Positions 1 to 8,575 are shown, numbered from the stretch's first letter. The stretch is 64,000 nt of DNA from JADFNO01 sp965369945 (GCA_965369945.1 CBDUST010000001.1:21359-85358); one strand, 5' to 3'. Notes: a model not told the origin generated them from the letters alone. Numbers and translations: made by a program.

Positions 1-2
1 TC

Positions 3-116
3 AAGGTCGGGCGCCTTATGAAGGACGCCTTGGAGAACGACGGCGAGCTTCATTCGGACTACCACGAGCGAGCCTCCGCCACGATCGGTGTGACGGCTGA
101 TTCGAGCCTTTCATAG
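3..116 (+). CDS. C-terminal fragment of an unidentified protein
   Basis: An open frame enters from the left edge and ends at TAG 114-116. It gives 37 residues that begin KVGRLMKDALENDGE and end TADSSLS. The tail is charged and then Ser/Thr rich, as in a soluble protein. dnaB starts 95 bases downstream on the same strand, so the two may share a transcript. In many bacteria ribosomal protein L9 precedes dnaB, but this tail does not look like L9. No family is assigned. Confidence 0.5.
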   Translation, partial: KVGRLMKDALENDGELHSDYHERASATIGVTADSSLS

Positions 117-211
117 ATTGATCGCCCTGATACCACGATTCAAGACGGTGTGGAACAACTGACGTTCGCTCGATCCCGGTTCGCCGGCCGGGGAGGATTT
201 ACGGCTCACGG

Positions 212-1723
212 ATGAGCGCTACCACTTCCCACATCTCCTCTACGGCTCAATCATCACCTCAGGATGCACCAAGCCGCTCCCAGCAAAAGGTCGCGCGGCT
301 GTTGGAGCAACTGCCGCCGCACGCGATCGAAGCTGAGATGTGTCTGCTGGGCTCGATCATCATTGAGCCGGGCGTGCTGGGCGACGTCACGCTGATCATT
401 CGTCAGGGTGAAGAGTTCTACAAGCCGGCCAACGGCGCGATCTTCGACGCCATGGTCGAACTGTACGACAAGCACGCGTCGCTGGACGTGGTGCAGCTTC
501 ACCAGTTGTTGGTGGATCGCGATATTCTCGAGTCGGTCGGCGGGCAGGAATACCTGGTCGAGCTGGCCAGCTCCGTTCCCAGTGCCCACAACGCTGAGCA
601 ATACGCTCGATTGGTTCGAGAGAAGGCCATCGTACGCCGACTCATTGAACAGGCCGGGCAGATTCTCCAGGACGCCTACTCCAGTCGTGATGATGCGGCG
701 TCACTTCTGGACGAGGCTGAGCATCGCATCTTTTCGATCGCAGAGCACTACGAACATCGCGACATCGAATCGCTGCGCTCGATCGTGGACGAGTTGGTCA
801 AGGAGATGGAAGCCAGAGAAGGGCGACCGGCCAGCGGGGTGTTGACGCATTACGCCGACCTTGACGAGTTGACCGGGGGATTTCAGCCCGGCGACTTCAT
901 TATCATTGCCGGCCGACCGTCGATGGGGAAGTCCGCAATTGCTTTGAACATCATCGAGAACATGGCCTCACACGGCGATCCCGTGGGACTGTTCAGCTTG
1001 GAGATGAGTAAGCGCCATCTCGTCGAGCGACTCCTGGCCGGTCGCGCCGGCCTGGACCTGCACCGCATCCGTCGCATGATGCTGACCACGGACCAGTGGA
1101 TTCGGCTTCAGACGGCGTGCGGTGACCTGAGGGAAGCGCCGATCTTTGTTGATGATATGGGCGCTTCAACGCTGCTTCAGATTCGCGCGCGAGCCAGGCG
1201 AATGGTGGCCAAACATTCAGTCAAGGCGATCTTCGTCGACTACATTCAGTTGATCACGTCCGGCGGGCGGCCGGAATCCCGTCAGATGGAGGTAAGTGAG
1301 ATCAGTCGGGGGTTCAAGGCGTTGGCCCGGGAATTGGAGATCCCGGTGGTGGGTTTGAGTCAGCTGAATCGATCGCCCGAGCAGCGCGAAACACACCGAC
1401 CACGGCTGAGTGACCTGCGTGAATCCGGTTCATTGGAGCAGGATGCCGATGTTGTGTGCCTGTTGCATCGCGAGGAGTATTACCACCAGGGTGAAGAGCA
1501 GTGGCTGCGCGATAACCAGGAAAAGGTAGGCGTGGCAGAGTTGATCATCGCCAAACAGCGCAACGGCCCGACCGACACGGTCAAGCTTTCATGGAACCAG
1601 CAGTCCACGCGGTTCAACGACTTCTCAGGGCGAGATGTTCCCCAGGAGTACGTCGAATCCAAACCCGGATCGCCGATGGATACGGCCCCATACTCCAATA
1701 GCGCCGATGACATTCCGATCTAA
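212..1723 (+). CDS. dnaB: Replicative DNA helicase DnaB
   Basis: This is the hexameric 5'-3' helicase that unwinds DNA at the replication fork. The 503-residue product has the usual two-part layout. An N-terminal primase-interacting helical domain (PPHAIEAEMCLLGSII, about residues 34-135) is followed by a RecA-like motor. Walker A is GRPSMGKS at residues 234-241. Walker B lies in AIFVDYIQLI near residue 345. The LSQLNR and LSDLRESGSLEQDADV motifs follow. The length is normal and there is no intein. The first ATG is used; an N-terminal Ser/Gln-rich stretch of about 25 residues is dispensable-looking. The stop overlaps the 3' end of the convergent exchanger gene by four bases. Confidence 0.97.
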   Translation: MSATTSHISSTAQSSPQDAPSRSQQKVARLLEQLPPHAIEAEMCLLGSIIIEPGVLGDVTLIIRQGEEFYKPANGAIFDAMVELYDKHASLDVVQLHQLLVDRDILESVGGQEYLVELASSVPSAHNAEQYARLVREKAIVRRLIEQAGQILQDAYSSRDDAASLLDEAEHRIFSIAEHYEHRDIESLRSIVDELVKEMEAREGRPASGVLTHYADLDELTGGFQPGDFIIIAGRPSMGKSAIALNIIENMASHGDPVGLFSLEMSKRHLVERLLAGRAGLDLHRIRRMMLTTDQWIRLQTACGDLREAPIFVDDMGASTLLQIRARARRMVAKHSVKAIFVDYIQLITSGGRPESRQMEVSEISRGFKALARELEIPVVGLSQLNRSPEQRETHRPRLSDLRESGSLEQDADVVCLLHREEYYHQGEEQWLRDNQEKVGVAELIIAKQRNGPTDTVKLSWNQQSTRFNDFSGRDVPQEYVESKPGSPMDTAPYSNSADDIPI

Positions 1724-2757
1724 GGCGCAGCCGTCGATGAACCGGCGAGTTCACGCCAGACCGAGAAGGTCATATACACGATATACATCACCAGCAAAAC
1801 GCCCCCTTTAGCGCGGCTGATCCTGCGACTTCTGGTCATGGCAAACGGCAGCAGCATGATTGTAATCACGTTCATCGCAGCAAGATCCCAAAGACCCCAT
1901 TGCTGCGGCACCTGAACAGGGGCGATCACAGCCGTCACCCCAAGCACCAATAGCAGATTAAAGATGTTCGAGCCGACGATGTTGCCCACCGCCAGGTCAT
2001 CGTGCCCCTTGCGCACAGCGATGACACAAGTTGTCAATTCAGGCAGGCTGGTGGCGACGGCAACGATCGTGAGTCCGATCAGCGACTCACTCCACCCAAG
2101 CGAACGAGCGACGGATACCGCACCGATCTCCGTCGCCTTGCCTCCGACCAACAGCGCCGCGAGTCCAACGACGAATAACAACCAAGCGACGCCCAACGAG
2201 GCGTGGCTTTCCTTCTTGGCAGTCTCTCCCAGTTCGGCGACAAGCGGGTCAGCAGCCTCGCGCTTTCCCATGCGATACCAGCCGATGGTAAAGAGGCTGA
2301 AGCCGATCAACATCAATGCGGCCTCGTAACGATCAAACGATCGTCCGTCGCCCCGCAGACTGAACCACGCCAGGCAGAGTATCGCCAGCGATACCACAAT
2401 CAGCCAAGGCAGTTCCTTGGTCACGACACGCCCATGGACGACCAACGGTGCAAACAGGGCCGTGACACCGAGGATCAGGCCGATGTTGGCGATGTTGGAG
2501 CCGACGATGTTTCCAAAGCTCAGCTCGCCGTGGTTGTTCAAAGCAGCGATGACGTTGAAGAAAAGCTCCGGTGCGCTCGTGCCGAAGGCGACGATGGTGA
2601 GGCCGATGACGAGGGTGGACCAGCCCATTCGCCGAGCGATTGCAGCAGCGCCGTTGACCAACCAATGACCACCGCTGAGCAATACGAGCACGCCCACGCC
2701 CAGAATCATCAAGGCGGCAAGCGGGTTTTCTGCGAATTGCTCGATCGATTGGAGCAT
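1720..2757 (-). CDS. Calcium/sodium antiporter, CaCA family (YrbG-like)
   Basis: Inner-membrane cation antiporter, expected to extrude Ca2+ in exchange for Na+ or H+. The two inverted alpha repeats of the family are plain. The first is GTSAPE at about 59-64 with GNIVGSNIAN at 82-91. The second is ATSLPE at about 235 with GNIVGSN at about 258-264. About ten hydrophobic segments are visible. I place the start at the ATG at 2757 (345 residues, beginning MLQSIEQF), because relatives start just before the first membrane helix. The frame stays open to an ATG at 2874, which would add 39 residues and overlap the divergent sigma-factor gene. That longer start is unlikely. Confidence 0.92.
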   Translation of the reverse strand: MLQSIEQFAENPLAALMILGVGVLVLLSGGHWLVNGAAAIARRMGWSTLVIGLTIVAFGTSAPELFFNVIAALNNHGELSFGNIVGSNIANIGLILGVTALFAPLVVHGRVVTKELPWLIVVSLAILCLAWFSLRGDGRSFDRYEAALMLIGFSLFTIGWYRMGKREAADPLVAELGETAKKESHASLGVAWLLFVVGLAALLVGGKATEIGAVSVARSLGWSESLIGLTIVAVATSLPELTTCVIAVRKGHDDLAVGNIVGSNIFNLLLVLGVTAVIAPVQVPQQWGLWDLAAMNVITIMLLPFAMTRSRRISRAKGGVLLVMYIVYMTFSVWRELAGSSTAAP

Positions 2758-2872
2758 GACAAGGCCGACGATTGTAGTTGCCGTGAGTCGTGTGATGTTG
2801 CCAGCCAACGTGTGGCAACCAGCGAAGCGCTCTAGACTGAATGTTTGTTTACCATTGAAGTAACGCCCCGGC

Positions 2873-3445
2873 ATGTCCCCACCGGACCAAAATGAGACCC
2901 TCCAAGCGACACTGCGCCGCGCCGCAAATGGCGATGAACAGGCGTGGCGAGAACTCGTTAGCGCCTATTCCGCCCGCGTGTTCGGGCTGATTCGGGCTCA
3001 ATGCGGCAACAATGACCTGGCTGAGGAAATCACCCAGTCCACGTTTTGCACGCTCGTCATCAAGATCGACCAATACACTGAGGTGGGACGATTCGAGTCG
3101 TGGCTCTTTCGAATCGCGATGAATCGGCTCCGCGACGAAATGCGCCGCCGAAAGCGCCAGGCCAACCCCGTGCAGGACGATGCGCTGGCGGGGCTGGCCG
3201 GAGCTGGGGACTCGCCTAACCAAGCCGACGAAGCCGATACCGATGAGCTGCGAGCCCTGCGGACGGCTATGGTCCGGTTATCGGCCGCGGATTTGCAGGT
3301 GATTCAGCTGAGGCACTATGGCGGGCTCAGTTTTGCCCAGATCGCACAGGTGCTTGGCCAACCGCTCGGGACGGTCCTGGCCCGCCAGCACCGAGCCCTG
3401 AAAAAGCTACGTCAGCTGATGGGGGCGGATGAGGCGGAATCTTGA
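2873..3445 (+). CDS. ECF-type RNA polymerase sigma factor
   Basis: A 190-residue sigma-70 family factor with only regions 2 and 4. Region 2 (about 14-95) contains DEQAWRELVSAYSARVFGLI, then LAEEITQSTF and FESWLFRIAMNRLRDEMRRRKRQ. Region 4 (about 125-180) contains LRHYGGLSFAQIAQVLGQPLGTVLARQHRALKKLR, a typical helix-turn-helix read in two pieces. The next two plus-strand genes follow within 40 bases. Such cassettes normally hold the anti-sigma factor and an envelope partner. The gene probably directs RNA polymerase to a small envelope-stress or metal-stress regulon, but the signal is unknown. Confidence 0.93.
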   Translation: MSPPDQNETLQATLRRAANGDEQAWRELVSAYSARVFGLIRAQCGNNDLAEEITQSTFCTLVIKIDQYTEVGRFESWLFRIAMNRLRDEMRRRKRQANPVQDDALAGLAGAGDSPNQADEADTDELRALRTAMVRLSAADLQVIQLRHYGGLSFAQIAQVLGQPLGTVLARQHRALKKLRQLMGADEAES

Positions 3446-3457
3446 GTGTGAGGGGCA

Positions 3458-3958
3458 ATGGATCAGCCGGTAGGGCGTTTGATAGGTGGAATGACTATGT
3501 CGCATAGCCCAGACTCCTTTGATTCCGAATCGATGGCCCGTGATGTGTCGCCCGACCTGCATGCGGTTGACACCATGCTGGGACGGCAGGCCCGCAGCTT
3601 GCGAGTCCCAGCCGGGCTGATCGATCGGGTTTTCCACGCCTCGGTGGCGTTCCTGCCAGGCAGAGCCCATAGTCCGCAGATCGAGGTCGTGGCCAGGATT
3701 GGGATTCGCCACTCTTGGTGGAGTCGGGCTGCCCTTGCGGCGTCGATTGCCCTGGCTTGCACGGCCTCGCTTCGCATCGTGCATTCACCCAGCTTGCTTC
3801 AGCTGGTTTCGGGTATCGACACCCAGATTCAGCCGGTGTACCGCCAGGTCGTGGGAACTACGCTCAGCGACATGGAGCATCTTCTCGTGACGCGCGAGAT
3901 GACGATTGACGATTTGGATATGGATATGTCGCTACTCGCCGCTGATTTGGATATGTAA
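3458..3958 (+). CDS. Putative membrane anti-sigma factor
   Basis: A 166-residue protein starting 12 bases after the sigma-factor stop. The N-terminal half is soluble and contains a stretch (LGRQARSLRVPAGLIDRVF) of the kind that anti-sigma factors present to the cytoplasm. One hydrophobic segment follows (about residues 88-104, RAALAASIALACTASLRIV). The C-terminal half is short and acidic and ends DLDMDMSLLAADLDM. No zinc-binding HxxxCxxC motif is visible, so it is not a classic ZAS anti-sigma factor. The role is inferred from position and topology. Internal ATGs at 3491 and 3497 are alternative starts. Confidence 0.6.
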   Translation: MDQPVGRLIGGMTMSHSPDSFDSESMARDVSPDLHAVDTMLGRQARSLRVPAGLIDRVFHASVAFLPGRAHSPQIEVVARIGIRHSWWSRAALAASIALACTASLRIVHSPSLLQLVSGIDTQIQPVYRQVVGTTLSDMEHLLVTREMTIDDLDMDMSLLAADLDM

Positions 3959-3985
3959 ACGGCTCAGCCATGCACGGACTCTGAG

Positions 3986-4792
3986 ATGATCAAGCTCGCC
4001 TCCATCATTGCCGCAAGTAGCGTTCTGGCGTTCCTGGCTTCCAGCCCCACCCAGTCGCCCGACCAAACTGCCGAGCCCGCTTCAACGCAGGAAACCGTCA
4101 CCGATCAGTCTGATGCGGCAGCAGATCAGACTAAGACCGCCGACCAATCCCCATCGTTGAGCGAGGCGCTGTTGTCCGTGCCCAGTGCAGGAAAGAATCC
4201 GAATCGCTCGTTTCGTGATCCGGACCTCGGTCGTGCCGCTCTTCGCGATCCATTGGGGCGACCTCACCGCAGTGCGGTGGACAAATTTACACCTGAGTTG
4301 ATCGAGCAATGCCTTGAGGTTGCCCGCGAAGTGAAGCCGCAGTTAGCCGCTCGCTTGGAACGACTTCGACGCGACAGCACGGAAGTGCAGTTCGAACAAG
4401 CATTGCGCCGCAGGGCCCGGTACCTGATCAGCCTGGTGCACTTGCGTGATCGCAACCCCGGTTTGTATGACCTCAAACTGCGGGAATTCCGAACAAGCGA
4501 GCAGATCCAGCAGATCACCCTACAACTTCACGAAGCGCTCAATACCGGTAGCACCGGTCAGATTGAGCCGTTGAAAATCGAGCTTCATGACCTCGTTGCG
4601 CTTCAGGCCAGCCAATCCATCGAGGCTCACGCCCGATACTTGCTGCGAATCAAAGAGCATATGGAGGCGCTCGAGCAACAGATCGAAGCCGAAGGAAGCA
4701 ACTTCCAGCAAACCGTCGAGCAGCGCTTCCAAGAAATCCTCGACCGGATCAAGTCCTCGTCGCCGAACTCCACCGAGCCGACCTCCGGCTAA
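3986..4792 (+). CDS. Secreted helical protein of the sigma-factor cassette
   Basis: A 268-residue protein with an N-terminal signal sequence (MIKLASIIAASSVLAFLASS) followed by a Thr/Gln/Asp-rich linker of about 60 residues. The remainder is almost entirely amphipathic helix with Glu, Arg and Leu in heptad-like spacing. It includes ELIEQCLEVAREVKPQLAARL, read in sections. The layout resembles periplasmic helical hairpin sensors of the CpxP/ZraP/CnrX type, which in other bacteria control an ECF sigma factor through its anti-sigma partner. That comparison is by architecture only. It follows the putative anti-sigma gene by 27 bases and is probably co-transcribed. Confidence 0.65.
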   Translation: MIKLASIIAASSVLAFLASSPTQSPDQTAEPASTQETVTDQSDAAADQTKTADQSPSLSEALLSVPSAGKNPNRSFRDPDLGRAALRDPLGRPHRSAVDKFTPELIEQCLEVAREVKPQLAARLERLRRDSTEVQFEQALRRRARYLISLVHLRDRNPGLYDLKLREFRTSEQIQQITLQLHEALNTGSTGQIEPLKIELHDLVALQASQSIEAHARYLLRIKEHMEALEQQIEAEGSNFQQTVEQRFQEILDRIKSSSPNSTEPTSG

Positions 4793-4861
4793 TACCCTTC
4801 AAGCGAACGACAGATCGAATCGCCTACGGCGCGATCGAACTTGCCCTAGTATAGCGGCACG

Positions 4862-5863
4862 ATGGCGCGCGCCGGGCGGAATTCGAGCCGAACGATGGGT
4901 TGGCTGGGCGGCGGTGTCCTAGCGGTCATGGTGCTGGGATGTCTGGCGACGCTGCCCTATACATTGGGCAAGTCCTCCCCCGCGCAAGACCAGGCAGCGA
5001 TTTTCGCACGGCGCTACGAAGCCGGCAACTTCGATCACGCGCTGCTTCCACCGTTTTGGGCGACGCATCGAACTGATGAACAACAACGGTTGGATTCGGC
5101 CCGCGAAAAGGACGGTATCGCGCCACGATCCCTGCTCGGAACCGATCGTTTTGGACGCAGTCTGTTCATTCGTTGCCTCACCGGCGGCGGGATAAGTCTC
5201 GGTATCGGCCTGGCGGCGGCAGCAATCGCGGTCATCATCGGGACCGTCTACGGCACTACAGCGGCGTACCTAGGTGGGCGCGTTGATGCCACGATGATGC
5301 GCATCGTCGATGTACTGTTCGGCCTGCCCTACATCTTGCTCGTCGTTTTGCTCGCAGTGGCAACGGACGGGTTGCTGCAACGAGTGGGGCGCGATCTCAG
5401 CCCAGCACTGGGACAACTCATCAATGTCATTACACTCCTGGTCGCGATCGGCGGGATAAGTTGGCTGACCATGGCCAGAGTTATTCGCGGGCAAGTGCTC
5501 AGCCTCAAGCAGCAACCGTTCATGGAAGCGAGTCGCGCGATCGGTGCGCCGCTTCGCCGTCAGTTCGTGCATCACCTACTTCCCAACCTGATGGGGCCGA
5601 TCATTGTTTACGCCACGCTAACGGTTCCCGCTGCGATTCTCTCCGAATCGTTCCTCAGCTTCCTGGGAATCGGGGTCAAGGAGCCGCTGCCAAGCTGGGG
5701 AAACCTCGCCGCAGACGGACTCAATGAACTGAACATCGTGCGCGTCAGATGGTGGCTGCTCTTGTGGCCATGCCTGTTCATCGCCGTGACCTTAGTGTCG
5801 CTCAACTTCCTCGGCGAACGCCTACGCGAAACCTTCGACCCCAAATGGCGCTCGCGCGGGTAG
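4862..5863 (+). CDS. Peptide/nickel-type ABC transporter permease (DppC/OppC family)
   Basis: A 333-residue inner-membrane permease. The first helix is followed by a long periplasmic loop that includes the family motif LLGTDRFGRSLFIRCL (about 93-108). The cytoplasmic EAA loop is EASRAIGAPLRRQFVHHLLP (about 220-239). The C-terminus carries SFLSFLGIGVKEPLPSWGN, a hallmark of DppC/OppC. About six helices are visible. It should form the channel with a DppB-type partner, but no dppB lies in this window. The likely ATPase (8956-10047) is separated from it by a 3.1-kb block of unrelated genes. Substrate, probably oligopeptide, cannot be read from the sequence. Confidence 0.93.
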   Translation: MARAGRNSSRTMGWLGGGVLAVMVLGCLATLPYTLGKSSPAQDQAAIFARRYEAGNFDHALLPPFWATHRTDEQQRLDSAREKDGIAPRSLLGTDRFGRSLFIRCLTGGGISLGIGLAAAAIAVIIGTVYGTTAAYLGGRVDATMMRIVDVLFGLPYILLVVLLAVATDGLLQRVGRDLSPALGQLINVITLLVAIGGISWLTMARVIRGQVLSLKQQPFMEASRAIGAPLRRQFVHHLLPNLMGPIIVYATLTVPAAILSESFLSFLGIGVKEPLPSWGNLAADGLNELNIVRVRWWLLLWPCLFIAVTLVSLNFLGERLRETFDPKWRSRG

Positions 5864-5868
5864 GGAAT

Positions 5869-5893
5869 GAAACTACAGATGCACACAGATGGG
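5869..5893 (+). repeat. Dispersed CACAGATG repeat, copy 1
   Basis: The segment reads GAAACTACAGATG then CACACAGATGGG and starts six bases after the permease stop. Similar segments occur at 8576-8604 (opposite strand), 25956-25990 and 63934-63957 (opposite strand). Copies 1 and 2 sit at the two ends of the kinase-containing block and point toward each other. Confidence 0.7.
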
Positions 5894-5993
5894 TAAGCGG
5901 TGCAAGGGGTCAAGCTTGCAGAACCCACATGCCGGTTCCGATTCCCGTACCATATGAACGCTCAACTGTGCGGTGAATCCTAGGAAACAGGCC

Positions 5994-7394
5994 ATGAGTG
6001 GATCGACAAGCGCAATTACAGTCGTAGATAAGCGCCCTTGGGAGTATCGGTGGAAGATCATCAGGCCGCTCAGCAGTGGCGGACAAGGTCATACACATCT
6101 GGTCAAAGACGATCAGCACAGCACCGAGGCTGTTCTAAAGGAACTGCGAAACAACAAGAGCCAGCAAGCGCGTGCGAGGATGGCCAAAGAGGTAATCAAC
6201 CTTCGCATTCTGTATCAAGCAGGAGCCAAAGTACCGCAGATTCTCGATCACAACACGCAACGATTCGAGGACCTCGTTCATCGGCTGTTCTTTGTTATGG
6301 AACATATTGAGGGTGACGAACTGTCGACGATTGTCGCGAAGGATAGCGGACTGCCACTCGACATCTCCCTCGCTCTGGTGGGCGATTTGTGCCAGACGAT
6401 CAAAAGAGGGATTTCGGAAGGTATTCATCACCGCGATCTCAAACCGGAGAACATCATTGTTAGGTCTGTTGAGCCTGTCGATGTCGTAATCGTTGACTAC
6501 GGGTTATCTTTTAATGAAGAGGAAGACACGGGTCTTACAAAGAACAGTGAGACTATCGAAAGTCCCTTCCTTACGCTGCAGGAGCGACGTATACCGGGCG
6601 GGGACCGCCGAGATCCGCGTTCAGATCTCGCAGCTGTTTGTGGGATTCTCTATTATTGCGTAACAGCGCTACCACCGGCGTTACTACACCCCGCACCGCA
6701 TCGACGAGCCGGTGGCTCCGTTCGCGAGAAGCTTGACGACGAAATACAAGCAGCCGCGCTCGAGTCCTTTCTTGATCGCGGACTTGCAGCGGACCCTAAC
6801 GATCGATTTCAGTCTATTGACGAACTCGTACAGAGATTAGACGAGGTAGTAAGGCCGCTGGCTCAGAAGCCGCTCATGAAGCCGTCGGAGTACGCCAAAG
6901 AGCTGGATCGGGAGATTCTACAATCGGATCGCGCATCCCAACTCGCCAGGTTTGCTGAGCACGCCAATCGCGTAGTCAACGTGATAACGAGCGAAGCGAA
7001 TAAGTGGGGTGCGGTAATCACTCCCTTTGGTTTTACGCGAGTCAGCCCCAATGATCGACTTAAACCTCCGCTGCAGGTTCCTTCAGATCTTGATCCAGTT
7101 TCGATTACCCCTCTTCGATTCGATGTAAGTCACCAAGCACATCCCTTTGTACAAGGTTTTGTTTACAGAGTGTTCGCACGTGGTGGTGAGTGCGGGCTAT
7201 TTCGCATCTCGCTCTCGGGACCAGGAAATAATTCCCAAACAGGAGCGATCGTACAAGTTGGCGAATGGGAGAATGTGTTCTGGTGGAACGGCCTATCAAC
7301 TCCTAGTGATCAAGTTGCGGCCGATGATTTTCAAGCCAGTTTGAATAACGCGATGGCCACTATCAAACGCGCAATCGACGCGATCGACGCATGA
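5994..7394 (+). CDS. Soluble Ser/Thr protein kinase with an unassigned C-terminal domain
   Basis: A 466-residue Hanks-type kinase. The glycine loop is SSGGQGHTHLV (about 28-37), the ATP-binding lysine is in VLKEL (Lys49), the catalytic loop is HRDLKPEN (146-153), and the Mg2+ motif is DYG (168-170) rather than DFG. The kinase domain ends near residue 300. The last 150 residues start at about NRVVNVITSEANKWG and form a domain I do not recognise. There is no membrane segment, unlike most planctomycete kinases. I chose ATG 5994 because AGGA lies at 5982-5985; an upstream GTG at 5973 is possible. Codon use is more A+T-rich than in the flanking transporter genes, which suggests acquisition from elsewhere. 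Confidence 0.88.
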   Translation: MSGSTSAITVVDKRPWEYRWKIIRPLSSGGQGHTHLVKDDQHSTEAVLKELRNNKSQQARARMAKEVINLRILYQAGAKVPQILDHNTQRFEDLVHRLFFVMEHIEGDELSTIVAKDSGLPLDISLALVGDLCQTIKRGISEGIHHRDLKPENIIVRSVEPVDVVIVDYGLSFNEEEDTGLTKNSETIESPFLTLQERRIPGGDRRDPRSDLAAVCGILYYCVTALPPALLHPAPHRRAGGSVREKLDDEIQAAALESFLDRGLAADPNDRFQSIDELVQRLDEVVRPLAQKPLMKPSEYAKELDREILQSDRASQLARFAEHANRVVNVITSEANKWGAVITPFGFTRVSPNDRLKPPLQVPSDLDPVSITPLRFDVSHQAHPFVQGFVYRVFARGGECGLFRISLSGPGNNSQTGAIVQVGEWENVFWWNGLSTPSDQVAADDFQASLNNAMATIKRAIDAIDA

Positions 7395-7568
7395 GTATCC
7401 CCTGGGATGTATCGCTCCATGGTACAACGAAACGCCGCTAGGTAATGAAGGGCGCGTCTTGATCGATCGAACTTCCCTCTGCGATGTGTCCTCAGTGCCT
7501 ACTACCCCCGTTCATATTCGGGGTGGGCGTCTCGCCTCTCCGAGCCGCGCTTCGCTTACAATCCCGCC

Positions 7569-7739
7569 ATGAGCCGAGTACCTCAAGACTCCAAGGATGT
7601 TACGACACAGATTCGTCAATCTGAGCATGAGAAGAAGGTCTGGCGGGCCGAGGCGAAGGCACAAGGCGTGAAACTGTCCGCTCTTATCCGCCATGCGGTC
7701 AACCAATATGTTGCTCGCCGAAAGAAATCTCGTAAATAG
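7569..7739 (+). CDS. Small ribbon-helix-helix-like protein
   Basis: A 56-codon gene starting MSRVPQDSKDVTTQIRQSEH and ending at TAG 7737-7739. The segment KKVWRAEAKAQGVKLSALIRHAVNQYV fits the ribbon-helix-helix pattern of MobC, NikA and other CopG-like DNA-binding proteins. It has a Trp followed by charged helix A, the Gly turn, the LSALIR start of helix B, and a basic C-terminus (ARRKKSRK). Such proteins bind DNA as dimers and serve as autorepressors, antitoxins or relaxase accessories. No toxin or relaxase is adjacent, so the partner is unknown. A small CCCCG/CGGGG hairpin lies about 50 bases upstream. Confidence 0.65.
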   Translation: MSRVPQDSKDVTTQIRQSEHEKKVWRAEAKAQGVKLSALIRHAVNQYVARRKKSRK

Positions 7740-7795
7740 CCCTTGCATCACCAGTCGCATTCAGTACAATTGTCATGACATTGTGTCCTAAAGAG

Positions 7796-7825
7796 GCCCC
7801 CGCGATGATTGGGTCATCCGGGGGC
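7796..7825 (+). promoter_or_regulatory. Leader hairpin upstream of the 7856 gene
   Basis: GCCCCC (7796-7801) pairs with GGGGGC (7820-7825), and the inner GATGA pairs with TCATC around a TTGGG loop. No T-run follows. It could therefore be an attenuator, a processing stem or the end of the upstream transcript rather than a classic terminator. Confidence 0.4.
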
Positions 7826-7855
7826 GTGTACCGAACTCACATAAGGAGTCCGATC

Positions 7856-8476
7856 ATGACGAGTATAGGAACAAGAAAGCAATCAGCGGCCAGGGATCAG
7901 CAGTCAGCGGGAAATGGGAGGGGGAGGCAAGTCGTTGGAAGACAGGAGTTTGTACATCGAGAAGACCCTCACCCTAGCCCTCTCCCGGGGGGAGAGGGGA
8001 CGAGAGAATTGCCGCCGAGGTCGTCAGCGCTCGATGATTGGCCGAGGCATTTGGTCAATGACGAAGCGGTCTACTCGGGGTGTTACGACGTTTGCCGAGT
8101 CGACACGACATCGCTATCCGTGCTCGTGGGAACGTGGCTGCACACGTATTGGTCGTTGATCGCAACACTTGAATCAACGGTGTCCATGCCTTTGCCGCCT
8201 TTGTATCAACGCACAGCTGAGGATTTCGGGCGCGGCATCATCGAGGGTCTTAAGAAACAAGCGGAGGTCACGCCGGGCGTGGCGCGATTGTTACTGCGCT
8301 TCGTCGAGAAGTTCCTGCCGTACATCGACTGGCAGGTTGCGATCGCACACTGTGAAGCGGAGGATACCGCAGAGGCGGAAGAGAACTATGAGAGGATCAT
8401 CTTCAAGGACCCGGTGTTCTTGCCGGTGATCGATCTTCGCAGTCTCAAGGCCGGCCAACGACCGACCGCTGCATAA
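7856..8476 (+). CDS. Hypothetical protein carrying a palindromic repeat near its N-terminus
   Basis: A 206-residue protein of unknown family. ATG 7856 is preceded by a good ribosome-binding site, AAGGAG at 7843-7848; the frame is open further upstream. The first 60 residues are low in complexity and include a translated dispersed palindrome (PHPSPLPGGEG, encoded around 7970-7998). The conserved-looking part is the helical C-terminal two thirds, with RTAEDFGRGIIEGLKKQAEV and RFVEKFLPYIDWQVAIAHCEA. It contains a TWLHTYWSLIATL hydrophobic helix but no clear signal peptide. It belongs to the block between the permease and ATPase genes. A terminator-like stem follows at 8534. Confidence 0.6.
   Translation: MTSIGTRKQSAARDQQSAGNGRGRQVVGRQEFVHREDPHPSPLPGGEGTRELPPRSSALDDWPRHLVNDEAVYSGCYDVCRVDTTSLSVLVGTWLHTYWSLIATLESTVSMPLPPLYQRTAEDFGRGIIEGLKKQAEVTPGVARLLLRFVEKFLPYIDWQVAIAHCEAEDTAEAEENYERIIFKDPVFLPVIDLRSLKAGQRPTAA
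7978..7998. repeat. Dispersed GC palindrome, copy 1 (inside a CDS)
   Basis: CCCTCTCCC, three G and GGGAGAGGG form a perfect 9-base palindrome preceded by ACCCTCACCCTAG. The same core occurs at 15815-15837. Read in frame it gives the Pro/Gly-rich string PSPLPGGEG, which is a common signature of REP-like elements translated inside proteins. Confidence 0.75.
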
Positions 8477-8533
8477 ACCGCCGCCCCCGGAATTTCCCGC
8501 CCCCCGGGCCCCGGCCCCCGGAATAGACCAATC

Positions 8534-8568
8534 ACCCAGGGAAGTGACTTCTAAAGTCCTCCCTGGGT
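8534..8568 (+). terminator. Stem-loop terminator after the 7856 gene
   Basis: ACCCAGGGA (8534-8542) pairs with TCCCTGGGT (8560-8568), and an inner AGT/ACT pairing extends the stem. It is followed by TTTTC. It lies 58 bases after the stop of the hypothetical gene. The T-run is short, so efficiency is uncertain. Confidence 0.55.
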
Positions 8569-8575
8569 TTTCACT

